A stretch of DNA of 64,000 nt from Planomonospora sp. ID67723 (GCF_015711605.1 NZ_JABTEZ010000002.1:868001-932000), one strand, 5' to 3'. Numbered from the stretch's first letter, positions 31,509-40,520 are shown. Made by a program: numbers and translations. The notes: generated from the letters alone by a model not told the origin.

Positions 31509-33836
31509 ATGAGCGCCACGCCGGTGCGCGCGCCGCGTGACATCGCGGCCCCCGGGACCGGGGGAGTGGGCGACAGCCCGCTGCGCCCCGACGGCACGCT
31601 GAAGGTCAAGGGAGAGTTCGCCTACTCCTCCGACCTGTGGATCGACGGCATGCTCTGGGGCGCGACGCTGCGCAGCCCGCACCCGCGCGCGAGGATCGTC
31701 TCGATCGACGTCGCCGAGGCCCTGGCCCACCCCGGCGTGGCGGCCGTGCTCACCCACGAGGACGTCCCCGGCCGCAAGCACTTCGGCCTGGACCACACCT
31801 GGGACCAGCCGGTCCTCGCCTTCGACGAGGTGCGCCACCAGGGCGAGCCGATCGCGCTGGTGGCGGCCGACCACCCGGAGACCGCGCGCCGGGCGATGGA
31901 GAAGATCCGGATCGAGTACGAGGTCCTGGAGCCGCTCACCGACGCCCGCAGGGCCGCCTTCGACCCCGCCTATCCGCAGGTCCAGCCGCGCGGCAACCTC
32001 GCCCGCCACCAGCCGGTCCGGGTCGGCGACGTGGAGGCGGCCAAGGCCCGCGCCGAGGTGGTCGTCTCCGGCGAGTACCGGGTCGGCATCCAGGACCAGG
32101 CGTTCCTCGGGCCGGAGTCCGGCCTGGCCGTACCGGCCGAGGACGGCGGGGTGGACCTGTACGTGGCCACCCAGTGGATGCACAACGACCTCAAGCAGAT
32201 CGCGCCCTGCCTGGGCCTGCCCGAGGAGAAGATCCGCATGACGCTCTCGGGCGTCGGCGGGGCCTTCGGCGGGCGCGAGGACCTGTCGATGCAGATCCAC
32301 GCGGCCATGCTCGCCCTGCGCACCGGCCGGCCCGTCAAGATCGTCTACAACCGGTACGAGTCGTTCTTCGGACACGTGCACCGCCACCCGGCCGAGATGC
32401 GCTACGAGTACGGCGCCACCCGGGACGGGAAGATCCTCTACGCCGACGTGGAGATCCTCCTGGACGGCGGCGCCTACACCTCCGCGACGATGAACGTGGT
32501 CGGCAACGCCGCCTCGCTGGGCGTGGGGCCGTACGTCATCCCGAACGTCAGGATCGACGCCTACGGCGTGTACACCAACAACCCGCCGTGCGGCGCGATG
32601 CGCGGCTTCGGCGCGGTCCAGGCGTGCTTCGCCTACGAGTCGATGATGGACAAGCTCGCCGAGGCCTGCGGGCTCGACCCGGTCACCGTCCGGCAGGTCA
32701 ACGCCGCCTCCCAGGGCAGCGAGCTGGCCACCGGCCAGGTGATCTGGGCTCCGCTGCCGATGGCCGAGATGCTCCAGCAGGCGCGCGAGCTGCCCATGCC
32801 GCCGCCGCTGGACCCCGCCGACATCCGCAACCTGCCCGGCGGCGCCTCGCAGACCACGCACGGCGAGGGCGTACGGCGCGGCGTCGGGTACGGCGTGGGC
32901 CTGAAGAACATCTGCTTCTCCGAGGGCTTCGACGACTACTCCACCGCCCGGGTCCGCCTGGAGGTCGTCGGCGGCGAGGCCGTCGCGCTGGTGCACACCG
33001 CCGCGGCCGAGGTCGGCCAGGGGCTGGTCACGCTGGAGGCGCAGATCGCCCGCACCGAGCTGGGAGTCGAGCGGGTCGTCATCCATCCGGCCGACAACCA
33101 GGTCGGCGACGCCGGCTCCAGCTCCGCCTCGCGCCAGTCGTACATGACCGGCGGCGCGGTGATGACGGCCTGCCGGGCCGTGCGGGAGCGCGTGTTCGCC
33201 CTGGCGGCCGCCAGGCTGGGCCGCCCCCTCGACACTCTCGGCGAGCTGTCGCTGACCGGCGGCAAGGTCGTCTCGGAGAGCGCCGGCGTGCTCGCCTCCA
33301 TCGAAGACGTCCTCGGCGACTCCGTCGTCGAGGAGACCCGCGAGTACCACCACGAGCCGACCACGGGCATGGACCCCGTGACCGGCCGGGGGGACTCGCA
33401 CACGCAGCTCGCCCTGTGCGTCCACCGGGCCGTGGTGGACGTCGACGTCGAGCTCGGCCTGGTGAAGGTCGTGGAGCTCGCCGCCGTCCAGGACGTCGGC
33501 AAGGTCCTCAACCGCCTCTCGCTGGAGGGGCAGATCCACGGCGGCACCGCGCAGGGCCTCGGCCTGGCGGTGATGGAGGAGATCGTGGTCGCCGACGGGA
33601 AGGTACGCAACCCGTCGTTCACCGACTACCTGATCCCCACCATCCTCGACATGCCGCCCATGCGCCTGGAAATCCTGGAGAACGCCGATCCGCGGGCCCC
33701 ATACGGGCTGCGCGGCGCAGGGGAGCCACCCACGCTCTCCTCCACGCCCGCGATCGTCGCGGCCATCCGCGACGCCACGGGTCTCGCACTCACCCGAGTG
33801 CCGGTTCGTCCGGAGCACATCACCGGAAGCAGTTGA
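31509..33836 (+). CDS. Xanthine dehydrogenase molybdopterin-binding subunit
   Basis: The 775-residue large subunit has the molybdenum-cofactor motifs GQDQAFLGPESGLAVP-like (about 196), GGAFGGRED, GAMRGFGAVQA, AAEVGQGLVTL and the catalytic Glu region LRGAGEPPT near the C-terminus. With the two smaller subunits it oxidises hypoxanthine and xanthine to urate. AGGAGAG precedes the ATG. It closes the operon that starts at uraD. Confidence 0.93.
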   Translation: MSATPVRAPRDIAAPGTGGVGDSPLRPDGTLKVKGEFAYSSDLWIDGMLWGATLRSPHPRARIVSIDVAEALAHPGVAAVLTHEDVPGRKHFGLDHTWDQPVLAFDEVRHQGEPIALVAADHPETARRAMEKIRIEYEVLEPLTDARRAAFDPAYPQVQPRGNLARHQPVRVGDVEAAKARAEVVVSGEYRVGIQDQAFLGPESGLAVPAEDGGVDLYVATQWMHNDLKQIAPCLGLPEEKIRMTLSGVGGAFGGREDLSMQIHAAMLALRTGRPVKIVYNRYESFFGHVHRHPAEMRYEYGATRDGKILYADVEILLDGGAYTSATMNVVGNAASLGVGPYVIPNVRIDAYGVYTNNPPCGAMRGFGAVQACFAYESMMDKLAEACGLDPVTVRQVNAASQGSELATGQVIWAPLPMAEMLQQARELPMPPPLDPADIRNLPGGASQTTHGEGVRRGVGYGVGLKNICFSEGFDDYSTARVRLEVVGGEAVALVHTAAAEVGQGLVTLEAQIARTELGVERVVIHPADNQVGDAGSSSASRQSYMTGGAVMTACRAVRERVFALAAARLGRPLDTLGELSLTGGKVVSESAGVLASIEDVLGDSVVEETREYHHEPTTGMDPVTGRGDSHTQLALCVHRAVVDVDVELGLVKVVELAAVQDVGKVLNRLSLEGQIHGGTAQGLGLAVMEEIVVADGKVRNPSFTDYLIPTILDMPPMRLEILENADPRAPYGLRGAGEPPTLSSTPAIVAAIRDATGLALTRVPVRPEHITGSS

Positions 33837-34098
33837 CCAACAGGGGCAGCCCTCACTCGTATCCGAAAACGCACTCTTTGTCAGGATTTATGCTGACTAG
33901 CGAGCGTTTTAGGGGCGCCCTGTGAATCCCCGCCGTCCGGGCGACCGCGGCGGGCAAGGAGATCCACAGGACGCTCCCACCCCCCGTGGGTGAACGGGAG
34001 AGACCCCACAACCGCACCCCCTCGAACCATGCGGACGACCCCGGTCCGGCCACCGGGGTCCCTCCGTGGGTCGACTACGCCCTTGGGAGGGCCCGACC
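33837..34098 (+). other. Leader/promoter region of the purine permease gene
   Basis: No gene is seen. An AT-richer block at 33863-33915 (CTTTGTCAGGATTTATGCTG) is a plausible promoter, but boxes are not clean. I looked for a purine riboswitch and found no recognisable core. GGGAGGG at 34085-34091 is the ribosome site of the next gene. Confidence 0.4.
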
Positions 34099-35547
34099 AT
34101 GACCCAGCTGCAAACCCGGCCCTCCGGCGAGGACCCCGAGGCGATCGACGCCTCCGGGGCCTCCCGGACCTGGATCGACCGCTTCTTCGACCTCACCGGT
34201 CGGGGGACCACGGTCGCCAGGGAGGTTCGTGGCGGCATCACCACGTTCGTGGCCGTTGCCTACATCATCCTGCTCATCCCCATCATCCTCAGCGGCGCCA
34301 AGGACGTGACCGGCGCCGCGATGACCGTCCCCCAGCTCACCACGGCGGTCGCCCTCTCCGCCGCGATCACCACGATCCTGATGGGCGTGGTGGGCAACGC
34401 CCCCTTCGCCCTCGCCTCCGGGCTCGGCATCGCCCCCGTCGTGGCCTTCCAGGCCGCCCCGCACATGACGTGGAACCAGGCCATGGGCCTGGTCGTGCTG
34501 GAGGGCGTGGTGATCGTGCTCTTCGCGCTCACCGGCATCCGCCAGCTGATCATGGACGCCATCCCCACCCCGCTCAAGCACGCCATCGGCGTCGGCATCG
34601 GCATGTTCATCGCGCTCATCGGCCTGGTGGACGCCGGGTTCGTCGGCCGCGGCGAGGGCACCGTGGTGACCCTCGGCGCCGGCGGGCGGCTCGCAGGCTG
34701 GCCGATCGTGGTCTTCTGTGTCGGTCTGCTGCTGATGTTCGCCCTGTTCGTCCGGCGCATCCCCGGCGCGATCCTGATCGGCATCGTGGCCGCCACCGCG
34801 CTGGCCATCGTGATCAACGCGCTGGTGGACGGGGTGAAGTGGCCCGGCGTGGTCACGCCGGAGCTCCCCGAGAAGATCGTCTCCACGCCGGACTTCAGCC
34901 TGCTGTTCGACGTGGACCTGTTCGGCGGCTTCGGCGCCGCCGGCGTGCTCACCGCCACGGTGGTGCTGTTCACCCTCGTGCTGTCCGGCTTCTTCGACGC
35001 GATGGGGACCATCCTCGGCGTCGGCGAGGAGGCCAGGCTGACCGACGACCAGGGCCGGATCCGGGGCGTCGGCAAGATCCTGACGATCGACGGCTTCGGC
35101 GCCATCATCGGCGGCGCCACCGGCGGTTCCGCCAACACCATCGTGGTCGAGTCGGCCGCCGGAGTCGGGGAGGGCGCTCGCACCGGCCTCGCCAGCCTGG
35201 TGACCGGCGCGCTCTTCGCCGGAGCGATGTTCCTGACCCCGCTGGCGGCCGTCGTGCCCGCCCAGGCCGCGGCCCCCGCCCTGGTCCTGGTCGGCGCCCT
35301 GATGATGACCGCCGCCCGCAAGATCGAATGGGACGACATCGACCTGGCCATCCCGGCCTTCCTCACCATCGCGCTGATGCCCTTCACCTACTCCATCACC
35401 AACGGAGTCGGCGCCGGCGTCATCGCCTACACGGTGATCAAGGCCGCCCGCGGCCGGTTCGACCAGATCCACTGGCTCCTCTGGGTGATCAGTGCGATCT
35501 TCGTCGGATACTTCGGCATCGGCGCGATCGAGCAGCTCCTCGGCTGA
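34099..35547 (+). CDS. NCS2-family purine permease (AzgA-like)
   Basis: The 482-residue protein has about 12-14 membrane helices and the NCS2/AzgA pattern: RGGITTFVAVAYIILLIPIIL near the N-terminus, NAPFALASGLGIAPVVAF, and FFDAMGTILGVGEEA followed by GGATGGSANTIVVESAAG, which line the substrate path. It probably imports hypoxanthine, guanine or xanthine with protons, supplying the catabolic enzymes encoded upstream. ATG 34099 has GGGAGGG 7 nt before it; an earlier start at 34066 lacks one. Confidence 0.9.
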   Translation: MTQLQTRPSGEDPEAIDASGASRTWIDRFFDLTGRGTTVAREVRGGITTFVAVAYIILLIPIILSGAKDVTGAAMTVPQLTTAVALSAAITTILMGVVGNAPFALASGLGIAPVVAFQAAPHMTWNQAMGLVVLEGVVIVLFALTGIRQLIMDAIPTPLKHAIGVGIGMFIALIGLVDAGFVGRGEGTVVTLGAGGRLAGWPIVVFCVGLLLMFALFVRRIPGAILIGIVAATALAIVINALVDGVKWPGVVTPELPEKIVSTPDFSLLFDVDLFGGFGAAGVLTATVVLFTLVLSGFFDAMGTILGVGEEARLTDDQGRIRGVGKILTIDGFGAIIGGATGGSANTIVVESAAGVGEGARTGLASLVTGALFAGAMFLTPLAAVVPAQAAAPALVLVGALMMTAARKIEWDDIDLAIPAFLTIALMPFTYSITNGVGAGVIAYTVIKAARGRFDQIHWLLWVISAIFVGYFGIGAIEQLLG

Positions 35548-35564
35548 CCGCGGCGTAAGTCTCC

Positions 35565-35594
35565 CGGGCCGCCCGCCGTGCGGCGGGCGGCCCG
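35565..35594 (+). terminator. Hairpin between the permease and xdhC genes
   Basis: CGGGCCGCCCGCCG (35565-35578) and CGGCGGGCGGCCCG (35581-35594) are perfect 14-bp arms. No U-run follows; it may only attenuate read-through. Confidence 0.5.
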
Positions 35595-35622
35595 TCCCCT
35601 GTGACGACCGGAGGTTCCTCCC

Positions 35623-36807
35623 ATGCGTGAACTCGCCGACGACCTGCTCGGCTGGCTTGAGGAGGGACGCGCGTTCGCGGTCGCCTCCGTGATCGGAACA
35701 GGGGGGAGCGCTCCCCGGCAGCCGGGGGCCGCACTCGCGGTGAACGACGAGGGGGAGGCCGTCGGCAGCGTCTCCGGCGGCTGCGTGGAAGGTGCGGTCT
35801 ACGAGCTCTGCCGGGAGGCGATCCGGACCGGGGAACCGGTCCGGCACACCTTCGGCTACTCCGACGCCGACGCCTTCACCGTGGGCCTGACCTGCGGCGG
35901 GATCATCGAGGTGCTCGTCTGGCCGGTCCCGCCCGCCTCGCCCGCGGCCCCGGTGCTCGCCGCGGCCCTGAAGGCGGTACGGCGGGGCGACCCCGTTGCG
36001 ATCGTCCGCACTCTCGACGGCGCCGGTCCGGCCGGGAGCGCCGGTGACAGCACGTATCCCGGAACGGGTGTGCTCGCGGTCTTCGAGGACCGGGTTCTCG
36101 GCGACGTCCCCGGTCTCACGGGTGAATCCGTGACCGATGTCGTCGCGCCCGAGGCGCTGGCCATGCTCGACGCCGGGCTCACCGGCGTGCGCACCCTCGG
36201 CTGCGGCGACCGGGAGATCACCGTATTCGCCGAGACCTATGCGCCCCCGCCCCGGCTGCTCGTCTTCGGCGCCATCGACTTCGCCGCCGCGCTCACCCGC
36301 GCCGGCCGCTTCCTGGGCTACCACGTCACCGTCTGCGACGCCCGGCCCGTCTTCGCGACCCCGCGCCGTTTCCCCGACGCCCACGAGGTCGTCGTCGACT
36401 GGCCGCACCGCTACCTCGCCCGCACACGGGTCGATTCCCGGACCGTGGTCTGCGTCCTCACCCACGACGCCAAGTTCGACGTACCGCTGCTGGAGGTCGC
36501 GCTCCGGCTCCCGGTCGCCTACGTGGGGGCGATGGGCTCACGCCGTACCCACGCCGACCGCATGGCCCGCCTGCGCGCGACCGGTCTGAGCGAGGGGGAA
36601 CTGGCGCGACTGCGCTCACCCATCGGCCTCGACCTGGGCGCCCGTACCCCCGAGGAGACCGCCCTGTCCATCGCCGCGGAGTTCGTCGCCCTGCGCCGCG
36701 GCGGAACCGGCCTGCCCCTCACACGGACCGCCGGTCCCATCCACCCCGCGGGCCAGACCCCGCCGGCCGGACTCACCCGCCTGGGCGTCCCCGGTGAGGC
36801 CGCCTGA
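35623..36807 (+). CDS. xdhC: XdhC-family molybdenum cofactor insertion protein
   Basis: The 394-residue protein has the XdhC/CoxI N-terminal domain (GTGGSAPRQPGA, GSVSGGCVEGAVYE, LTCGGIIEV) and a C-terminal Rossmann domain (LLVFGAIDFAAAL, VCDARPVFATPRRFPDA, YVGAMGSRRTHADRM). XdhC binds and sulfurates the molybdenum cofactor for xanthine dehydrogenase, whose genes lie 2 kb upstream. CGGAGG precedes the ATG. The last 35 residues are Pro/Gly-rich with no similarity seen. Confidence 0.9.
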   Translation: MRELADDLLGWLEEGRAFAVASVIGTGGSAPRQPGAALAVNDEGEAVGSVSGGCVEGAVYELCREAIRTGEPVRHTFGYSDADAFTVGLTCGGIIEVLVWPVPPASPAAPVLAAALKAVRRGDPVAIVRTLDGAGPAGSAGDSTYPGTGVLAVFEDRVLGDVPGLTGESVTDVVAPEALAMLDAGLTGVRTLGCGDREITVFAETYAPPPRLLVFGAIDFAAALTRAGRFLGYHVTVCDARPVFATPRRFPDAHEVVVDWPHRYLARTRVDSRTVVCVLTHDAKFDVPLLEVALRLPVAYVGAMGSRRTHADRMARLRATGLSEGELARLRSPIGLDLGARTPEETALSIAAEFVALRRGGTGLPLTRTAGPIHPAGQTPPAGLTRLGVPGEAA

Positions 36808-36835
36808 ACGCCCCGGGGGAGGGCCGTCCGGAGGT

Positions 36836-37606
36836 TCACGTCTGACGGGCTCCCGGGGCTCCCGGGGTGCGCCCGAAGGATCCCGGGGTATGCCCGAAGG
36901 CACGGCGGAAGACGTCGATGAACGCGCTGGCGGACGACCAGCCGCACAGGTGCGCCACGGCGGTCACCGGGACGTCGCCGGCCAGCAGGATCAGGGCGTG
37001 GTGGAGCCGCAGTTGGGTGCGCCACTGCGGGAAGGTCATGCCGAGGTCGGTCCTGAAGAGCCGCGACAGCGTCCGCTCGCTGGCACCGACCTGCCCGCCG
37101 AGGGCGGCCAGGGTGCGGTTGCCGGCGGGATCGGCGCGCACGATCGCGCACAGCGCCCGCAGCCGCGGATCGGTGGGGGTGGGCAGGTGCAGGGGCTGCT
37201 GGGGTGAGGACCGAAGCTGGTCGAGCAGGACGGCCCGGAGCCGCCCGCGCTCCGGGCTGTCGCCGTGCGGGGCGCGGGTATAGGCCAGGATCAGCTCGCG
37301 GAGCAGCGGGGCGACGCTCAGTACGGCCGGCTCGTTCAGGCCGAGCGGGTTGTCGGCCGCGGGCAGGCCGACCAGGTGAAGTTCGAGCTCACCGTGGGCC
37401 TGGTGGGCGTGGACGGTCCCGGCGGGCACCCAGATGGCGCGGGTGGCCGGGGCGATCCACGTCCCCGCGCCGGTCGTGACGGCCAGCACGCCCCGGGCGG
37501 CGTAGACGATCTGGTGGTCGTCGTGGCGGTGGGCGTCGATGACGACTCCGGACGCCAGCTGCTGGGCGCGGGTCGGCGCGAGCGGCTGGTGGCGGATTTC
37601 CGTCAT
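36836..37606 (-). CDS. AraC-family transcriptional regulator
   Basis: The 256-residue protein has an N-terminal cupin (HRHDDHQIVYAARGVL, PAGTVHAHQAHG) and a C-terminal AraC double helix-turn-helix (LAALGGQVGASERTLSRLFR..., VTAVAHLCGWSSASAFIDVFRRAFGHTPG). It is divergent from a drug-efflux type MFS gene, the likely target. The ATG at 37606 lies 8 nt from a TAAGCT box, so the message may be leaderless; the open frame beyond it is a shadow. Effector unknown. Confidence 0.87.
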   Translation of the reverse strand: MTEIRHQPLAPTRAQQLASGVVIDAHRHDDHQIVYAARGVLAVTTGAGTWIAPATRAIWVPAGTVHAHQAHGELELHLVGLPAADNPLGLNEPAVLSVAPLLRELILAYTRAPHGDSPERGRLRAVLLDQLRSSPQQPLHLPTPTDPRLRALCAIVRADPAGNRTLAALGGQVGASERTLSRLFRTDLGMTFPQWRTQLRLHHALILLAGDVPVTAVAHLCGWSSASAFIDVFRRAFGHTPGSFGRTPGAPGARQT

Positions 37607-37660
37607 CGATCGGCAGCTTATTGGAAGCACGACACGGGCCGAAACGGCGAGCATGCCGCT

Positions 37661-38806
37661 GTGCCGAAGAACAAACCGATCATCATGCTGTCGGCCGGCC
37701 ATGCCTGCGTGGACGTCTACCAGGGGGCCGTGACGGCGCTCGTCCCCTTCCTGGTGGCCGAACGTGCCTACGCCTACGCCGCGGCCTCGGGGATCGTGCT
37801 CGCCGCATCGCTGCTGTCGTCGGTGGCGCAACCGCTGTTCGGCGCGGTGACGGACCGGTGGGCGCTGCCCTGGCTGCTGCCCGCCGGCACGCTCCTCAGC
37901 GGGCTGGGGATCGCGCTGAGCGGCCTCGGCGGCTCCTACCCGCTGACGTTGGCGTTGGTGGCCGTGTCCGGGATCGGGATCGCCGCCTACCACCCCGAGT
38001 CCGCCCGTGTGGCGCGGATCGCCGCCGACGGGAGCCACACCGCGATGGGGTGGTTCTCCCTCGGCGGCAACCTCGGCTTCGCCGCCGCGCCGCTCCTGGT
38101 CGCCGTCGTCGCCACCGGCGGGTTGCGGCTCACACCGCTGCTGGCCGTACCGGCGCTGGTCGGCAGCCTGCTGTGCCTGCCCGTCCTGCGCGCGCTGAGC
38201 ACGTCGGTGCGTCCGTCCGCCCGCGGCGCGTCACCGGCGGGGCGCGACGATGTGGCCTCGTTCGTACGGCTCTCGCTGGTGGTGGCGTGCCGGTCCATCG
38301 TGTTCGTCGGCCTGAGCACGTTCATCGCGTTGTACGCGTCCGCGCGCACGGGCGGCGGTACGGCGGCGGGCACCGCGGCGCTGTCCGTGCTGTATCTGGG
38401 CGGCGCGGTGGGCACCGTGCTGGGCGGCAGCCTGGCCGACCGGTGGGGCAGGGTCAGGGTGGTACGCACGTCGTATCTGGTCAGCGTCGCCGCCGTCGCG
38501 GGGATCGTGCTCGTCCCGGGCCCGGCGATCTATCTGTTCGCGGCGCTGACCTCCATCGGCCTCTACATCCCGTTCTCCCTCCAGGTCACCCTCGCCCAGG
38601 ACTACCTCCCCACCCGCGTCGGCACCGCCGGCGGCGTCACCCTGGGCCTGACCGTCAGTGTCGGCGGTCTGGCAGGCCCGCTCATCGGCGCCGTCGCCGA
38701 TGCCACCTCCCTGCAGACGGCCCTCACCCCGCTGATCGCGATGCCCGCCCTGAGCTGGCTGCTGGCGCGGACCCTGCGCGAGCCCGCCGCGGCGGAAGAG
38801 AGATGA
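37661..38806 (+). CDS. MFS transporter, fosmidomycin-resistance (Fsr) type
   Basis: The 381-residue protein has 12 predicted membrane helices with the Fsr pattern: SAGHACVDVYQGAVTALVPF at the start, GAVTDRW after helix 2, GIGIAAYHPESARVAR and FSLGGNLGFAAAPLL. Members export drugs or small metabolites with protons. The GTG at 37661 begins the conserved part. The divergent AraC regulator is the expected controller. Together they interrupt the purine locus and look like an inserted unit; base composition does not differ visibly. Confidence 0.85.
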   Translation: MPKNKPIIMLSAGHACVDVYQGAVTALVPFLVAERAYAYAAASGIVLAASLLSSVAQPLFGAVTDRWALPWLLPAGTLLSGLGIALSGLGGSYPLTLALVAVSGIGIAAYHPESARVARIAADGSHTAMGWFSLGGNLGFAAAPLLVAVVATGGLRLTPLLAVPALVGSLLCLPVLRALSTSVRPSARGASPAGRDDVASFVRLSLVVACRSIVFVGLSTFIALYASARTGGGTAAGTAALSVLYLGGAVGTVLGGSLADRWGRVRVVRTSYLVSVAAVAGIVLVPGPAIYLFAALTSIGLYIPFSLQVTLAQDYLPTRVGTAGGVTLGLTVSVGGLAGPLIGAVADATSLQTALTPLIAMPALSWLLARTLREPAAAEER

Positions 38807-38860
38807 CCTCTCGGCGGAACCGGTCCGGCCCTTCGCCAAGCGGTGCGATCACTCACCTGA

Positions 38861-39046
38861 ATCGTCATCGACGACGTCATCCGAAACGGCGCCGTCACCG
38901 ACCCGGACAGTCCCGACGAGCGCGTCCGGGGCGTGCGCCGGGCCCTCGCGGACATCGCGCACGACGCCCGGCTGGAGGCCACCGCGCTCCAGACGGTGGG
39001 CTCCAAGGGCCGGGACGGCTTCGTCGTCATCCGGAGGTCCCGCTGA
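38861..39046 (+). pseudogene. C-terminal remnant of an O-methyltransferase
   Basis: A 61-codon frame without a start codon reads VIDDVIRNGAVTD, VRGVRRALADIAHD and ATALQTVGSKGRDGFVV, the typical last third of the SAM-dependent catechol-type O-methyltransferases. A TGA stands directly before it; removing one base at about 38861 would restore a CCTGATCGTCATCGAC reading that fits the family. No N-terminal part remains before the MFS gene, so this is a frameshifted, truncated relic. Confidence 0.7.
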
Positions 39047-39081
39047 GCCGCTGAGCCGCGGACCCGGTGGCCGCGACGCGA

Positions 39082-39097
39082 TTGTGCCAACGCACAA
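39082..39097. promoter_or_regulatory. Inverted repeat upstream of the glyoxylate operon promoter
   Basis: TTGTGC and GCACAA are perfect arms around CAAC, 26 bp upstream of the shared promoter element. It resembles a dimeric repressor site; the protein is unknown. Confidence 0.45.
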
Positions 39098-39122
39098 ACC
39101 TGCCGCGCCCACCCCCGAACAG

Positions 39123-39171
39123 CTTCGGACTTCTTGCCGCTAGACCGGACAGCCGGGCGACTTGTGTACTG
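39123..39171 (+). promoter_or_regulatory. Promoter element of the glyoxylate/allantoin operon, shared with the urate operon
   Basis: CTTCGGACTTCTTGCCGCT followed by TAGACC and, 18 bp on, TGTACT mirrors 26910-26958 at the same spacing. Here the -10 box is 117 bp before the first start codon, so this transcript has a leader. Confidence 0.68.
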
Positions 39172-39287
39172 AATCACACACCCGAACGCTCCGCCTGAGC
39201 CGGAGCGGGGAGGTACCGCGCTGCCGCCTCCGGCAGACCTACGGGCCCCACCCCACCGGATCGATCCGACCCCGGGAGGAGCCTGCG

Positions 39288-39692
39288 ATGGCCTTGATGT
39301 TCCTCAACGGCGGCGCCATGCGTGGCGGTCCGCTGCACCACCTGCTCGACGGCGCCCCCCTCGTGGCGGAGACCACCACGGCGCCCAAGTACCGCTTCTA
39401 CTCGGTCGGCGACCGCTGCCCCGGCCTGGCGCCGGTGGCGCACGGCGGGGCAGCGATCAAGGGGGAGCTCTACGACGTCCCGATGGACGTCATGCGTGAC
39501 CGGCTGATGCCCGCCGAGCCGCCCGAGCTGGAGCTCGGCGTGATCGAGCTGGCGGACGGCACGTCCTCGTTCGCGATGCTCCTGCGCCGCCCCTGCACCT
39601 CGCACGCCGAGCTGTACGACATCACCGAGTCCGGTAGCTGGAAGGCCTACATGGACATGGACGCTCACACAGACAGGGAGAAGACGTCATGA
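39288..39692 (+). CDS. Allophanate hydrolase C-domain-like (gamma-glutamylcyclotransferase-fold) protein
   Basis: The 134-residue protein opens LMFLNGGAMRGGPLHHLL and continues KYRFYSVGDRCPGLAPV, IKGELYDVP and PPELELGVIELADG, the pattern of the C-terminal domain of allophanate hydrolase (AtzF/DUR1), which handles N-carboxylated urea derivatives. Here it is a stand-alone gene, first in the glyoxylate operon and overlapping hyi by ATGA. The pathway between allantoicase and glyoxylate lacks a recognisable ureidoglycolate lyase, so a role in ureidoglycolate or carbamate handling is a reasonable guess. GGGAGGA precedes the ATG. Confidence 0.75.
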   Translation: MALMFLNGGAMRGGPLHHLLDGAPLVAETTTAPKYRFYSVGDRCPGLAPVAHGGAAIKGELYDVPMDVMRDRLMPAEPPELELGVIELADGTSSFAMLLRRPCTSHAELYDITESGSWKAYMDMDAHTDREKTS

Positions 39693-40480
39693 CGCGGTTC
39701 GACGTCAACGCCTCGATCCTCTTCACCGACCTGCCGCTGCTGCGGCGGCCGGAGGCGGTGAAGGCCGCCGGGTTCGGCGGGGTCGAGTTCTGGTGGCCGT
39801 TCGCCGAGGCCGTACCGTCCGACAAGGACGTCGACGCCTTCGTCGGCGCGATCCGGGACGCGGGCGTGCACCTCGTCGGCCTCAACTTCGCCGACGACAT
39901 CGCCGCCGGCGGGCGCGGCCTGGTTTCCCGGCCCGCCGACAGCGCGCGCTTCCGCGACAACGTCGACGTCGCCGTCGGCATCGCCGGCCGGCTCGGCTGC
40001 ACGTCGCTCAACGCGCTGTACGGCAACCGCGTGGACGGCCTGGACCCGGCGCAGCAGGACGAGCTGGCCGCAGAGAACCTCGCGACCGCCGCCAGGGCCG
40101 CCGCCGGAATCGGCGCGACGGTGCTGGTGGAGGCGCTCAACGCCTACGAGTCGCCGTCCTACCCACTGGTCTCCGCCAAGGCCGCGGTCGAGGTGATCGA
40201 CCGGGTGGGAGAGCCGAACGTGGCGTTCCTGTGCGACCTGTACCACCTGGCCCGGATGGGCGAGGACCTGGAGGCGGTGATCGCCGGGTACGCGGGCCGG
40301 ATCGGCCACGTGCAGATCGCCGACACCCCCGGCCGGGGTCGTCCCGGAACCGGCGAACTGGACTTCACCCGCCTGTTCTCGGTGCTCGCCGAGCACGGCT
40401 ACGACGGCTGGATCGGCCTGGAGTACAAGGACGCCGAGCCGGACTTCGGCTGGCTGCGGACGCTGGACCGGCTCGCATGA
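39689..40480 (+). CDS. hyi: Hydroxypyruvate isomerase
   Basis: The 263-residue TIM-barrel protein carries the Hyi/xylose-isomerase-like motifs FDVNASILFTDLPLL, GVEFWWPF, VLVEALNAYESPSYPL, VAFLCDLYHLARMGED and IADTPGRGRPGTGELDF, where Glu, Asp and His bind the metal. It interconverts tartronate semialdehyde and hydroxypyruvate. Start and upstream stop overlap (ATGA), showing coupling. The order hyi-glxR-gcl matches glyoxylate assimilation operons. Confidence 0.92.
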   Translation: MTRFDVNASILFTDLPLLRRPEAVKAAGFGGVEFWWPFAEAVPSDKDVDAFVGAIRDAGVHLVGLNFADDIAAGGRGLVSRPADSARFRDNVDVAVGIAGRLGCTSLNALYGNRVDGLDPAQQDELAAENLATAARAAAGIGATVLVEALNAYESPSYPLVSAKAAVEVIDRVGEPNVAFLCDLYHLARMGEDLEAVIAGYAGRIGHVQIADTPGRGRPGTGELDFTRLFSVLAEHGYDGWIGLEYKDAEPDFGWLRTLDRLA

Positions 40481-40486
40481 CGACAT

Positions 40487-40520
40487 CCCCGAACGCACCC
40501 GGAACCCCGAACGCACCCGG
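40487..40520 (+). repeat. 16-bp direct repeat between hyi and glxR
   Basis: CCCCGAACGCACCCGG is present at 40487-40502 and 40505-40520 in the 64-bp gap. Confidence 0.75.

Noticed and set aside
31452-33818. A 788-codon open frame antisense to the xanthine dehydrogenase large subunit
   Set aside because: Composition is Gly/Arg/Val/His-rich with no family motif, as expected for mirror frames in very GC-rich DNA; the sense strand has all XDH motifs.
33837-34098. Possible purine riboswitch before the NCS2 permease
   Set aside because: No conserved purine-aptamer core or pseudoknot loops could be found.
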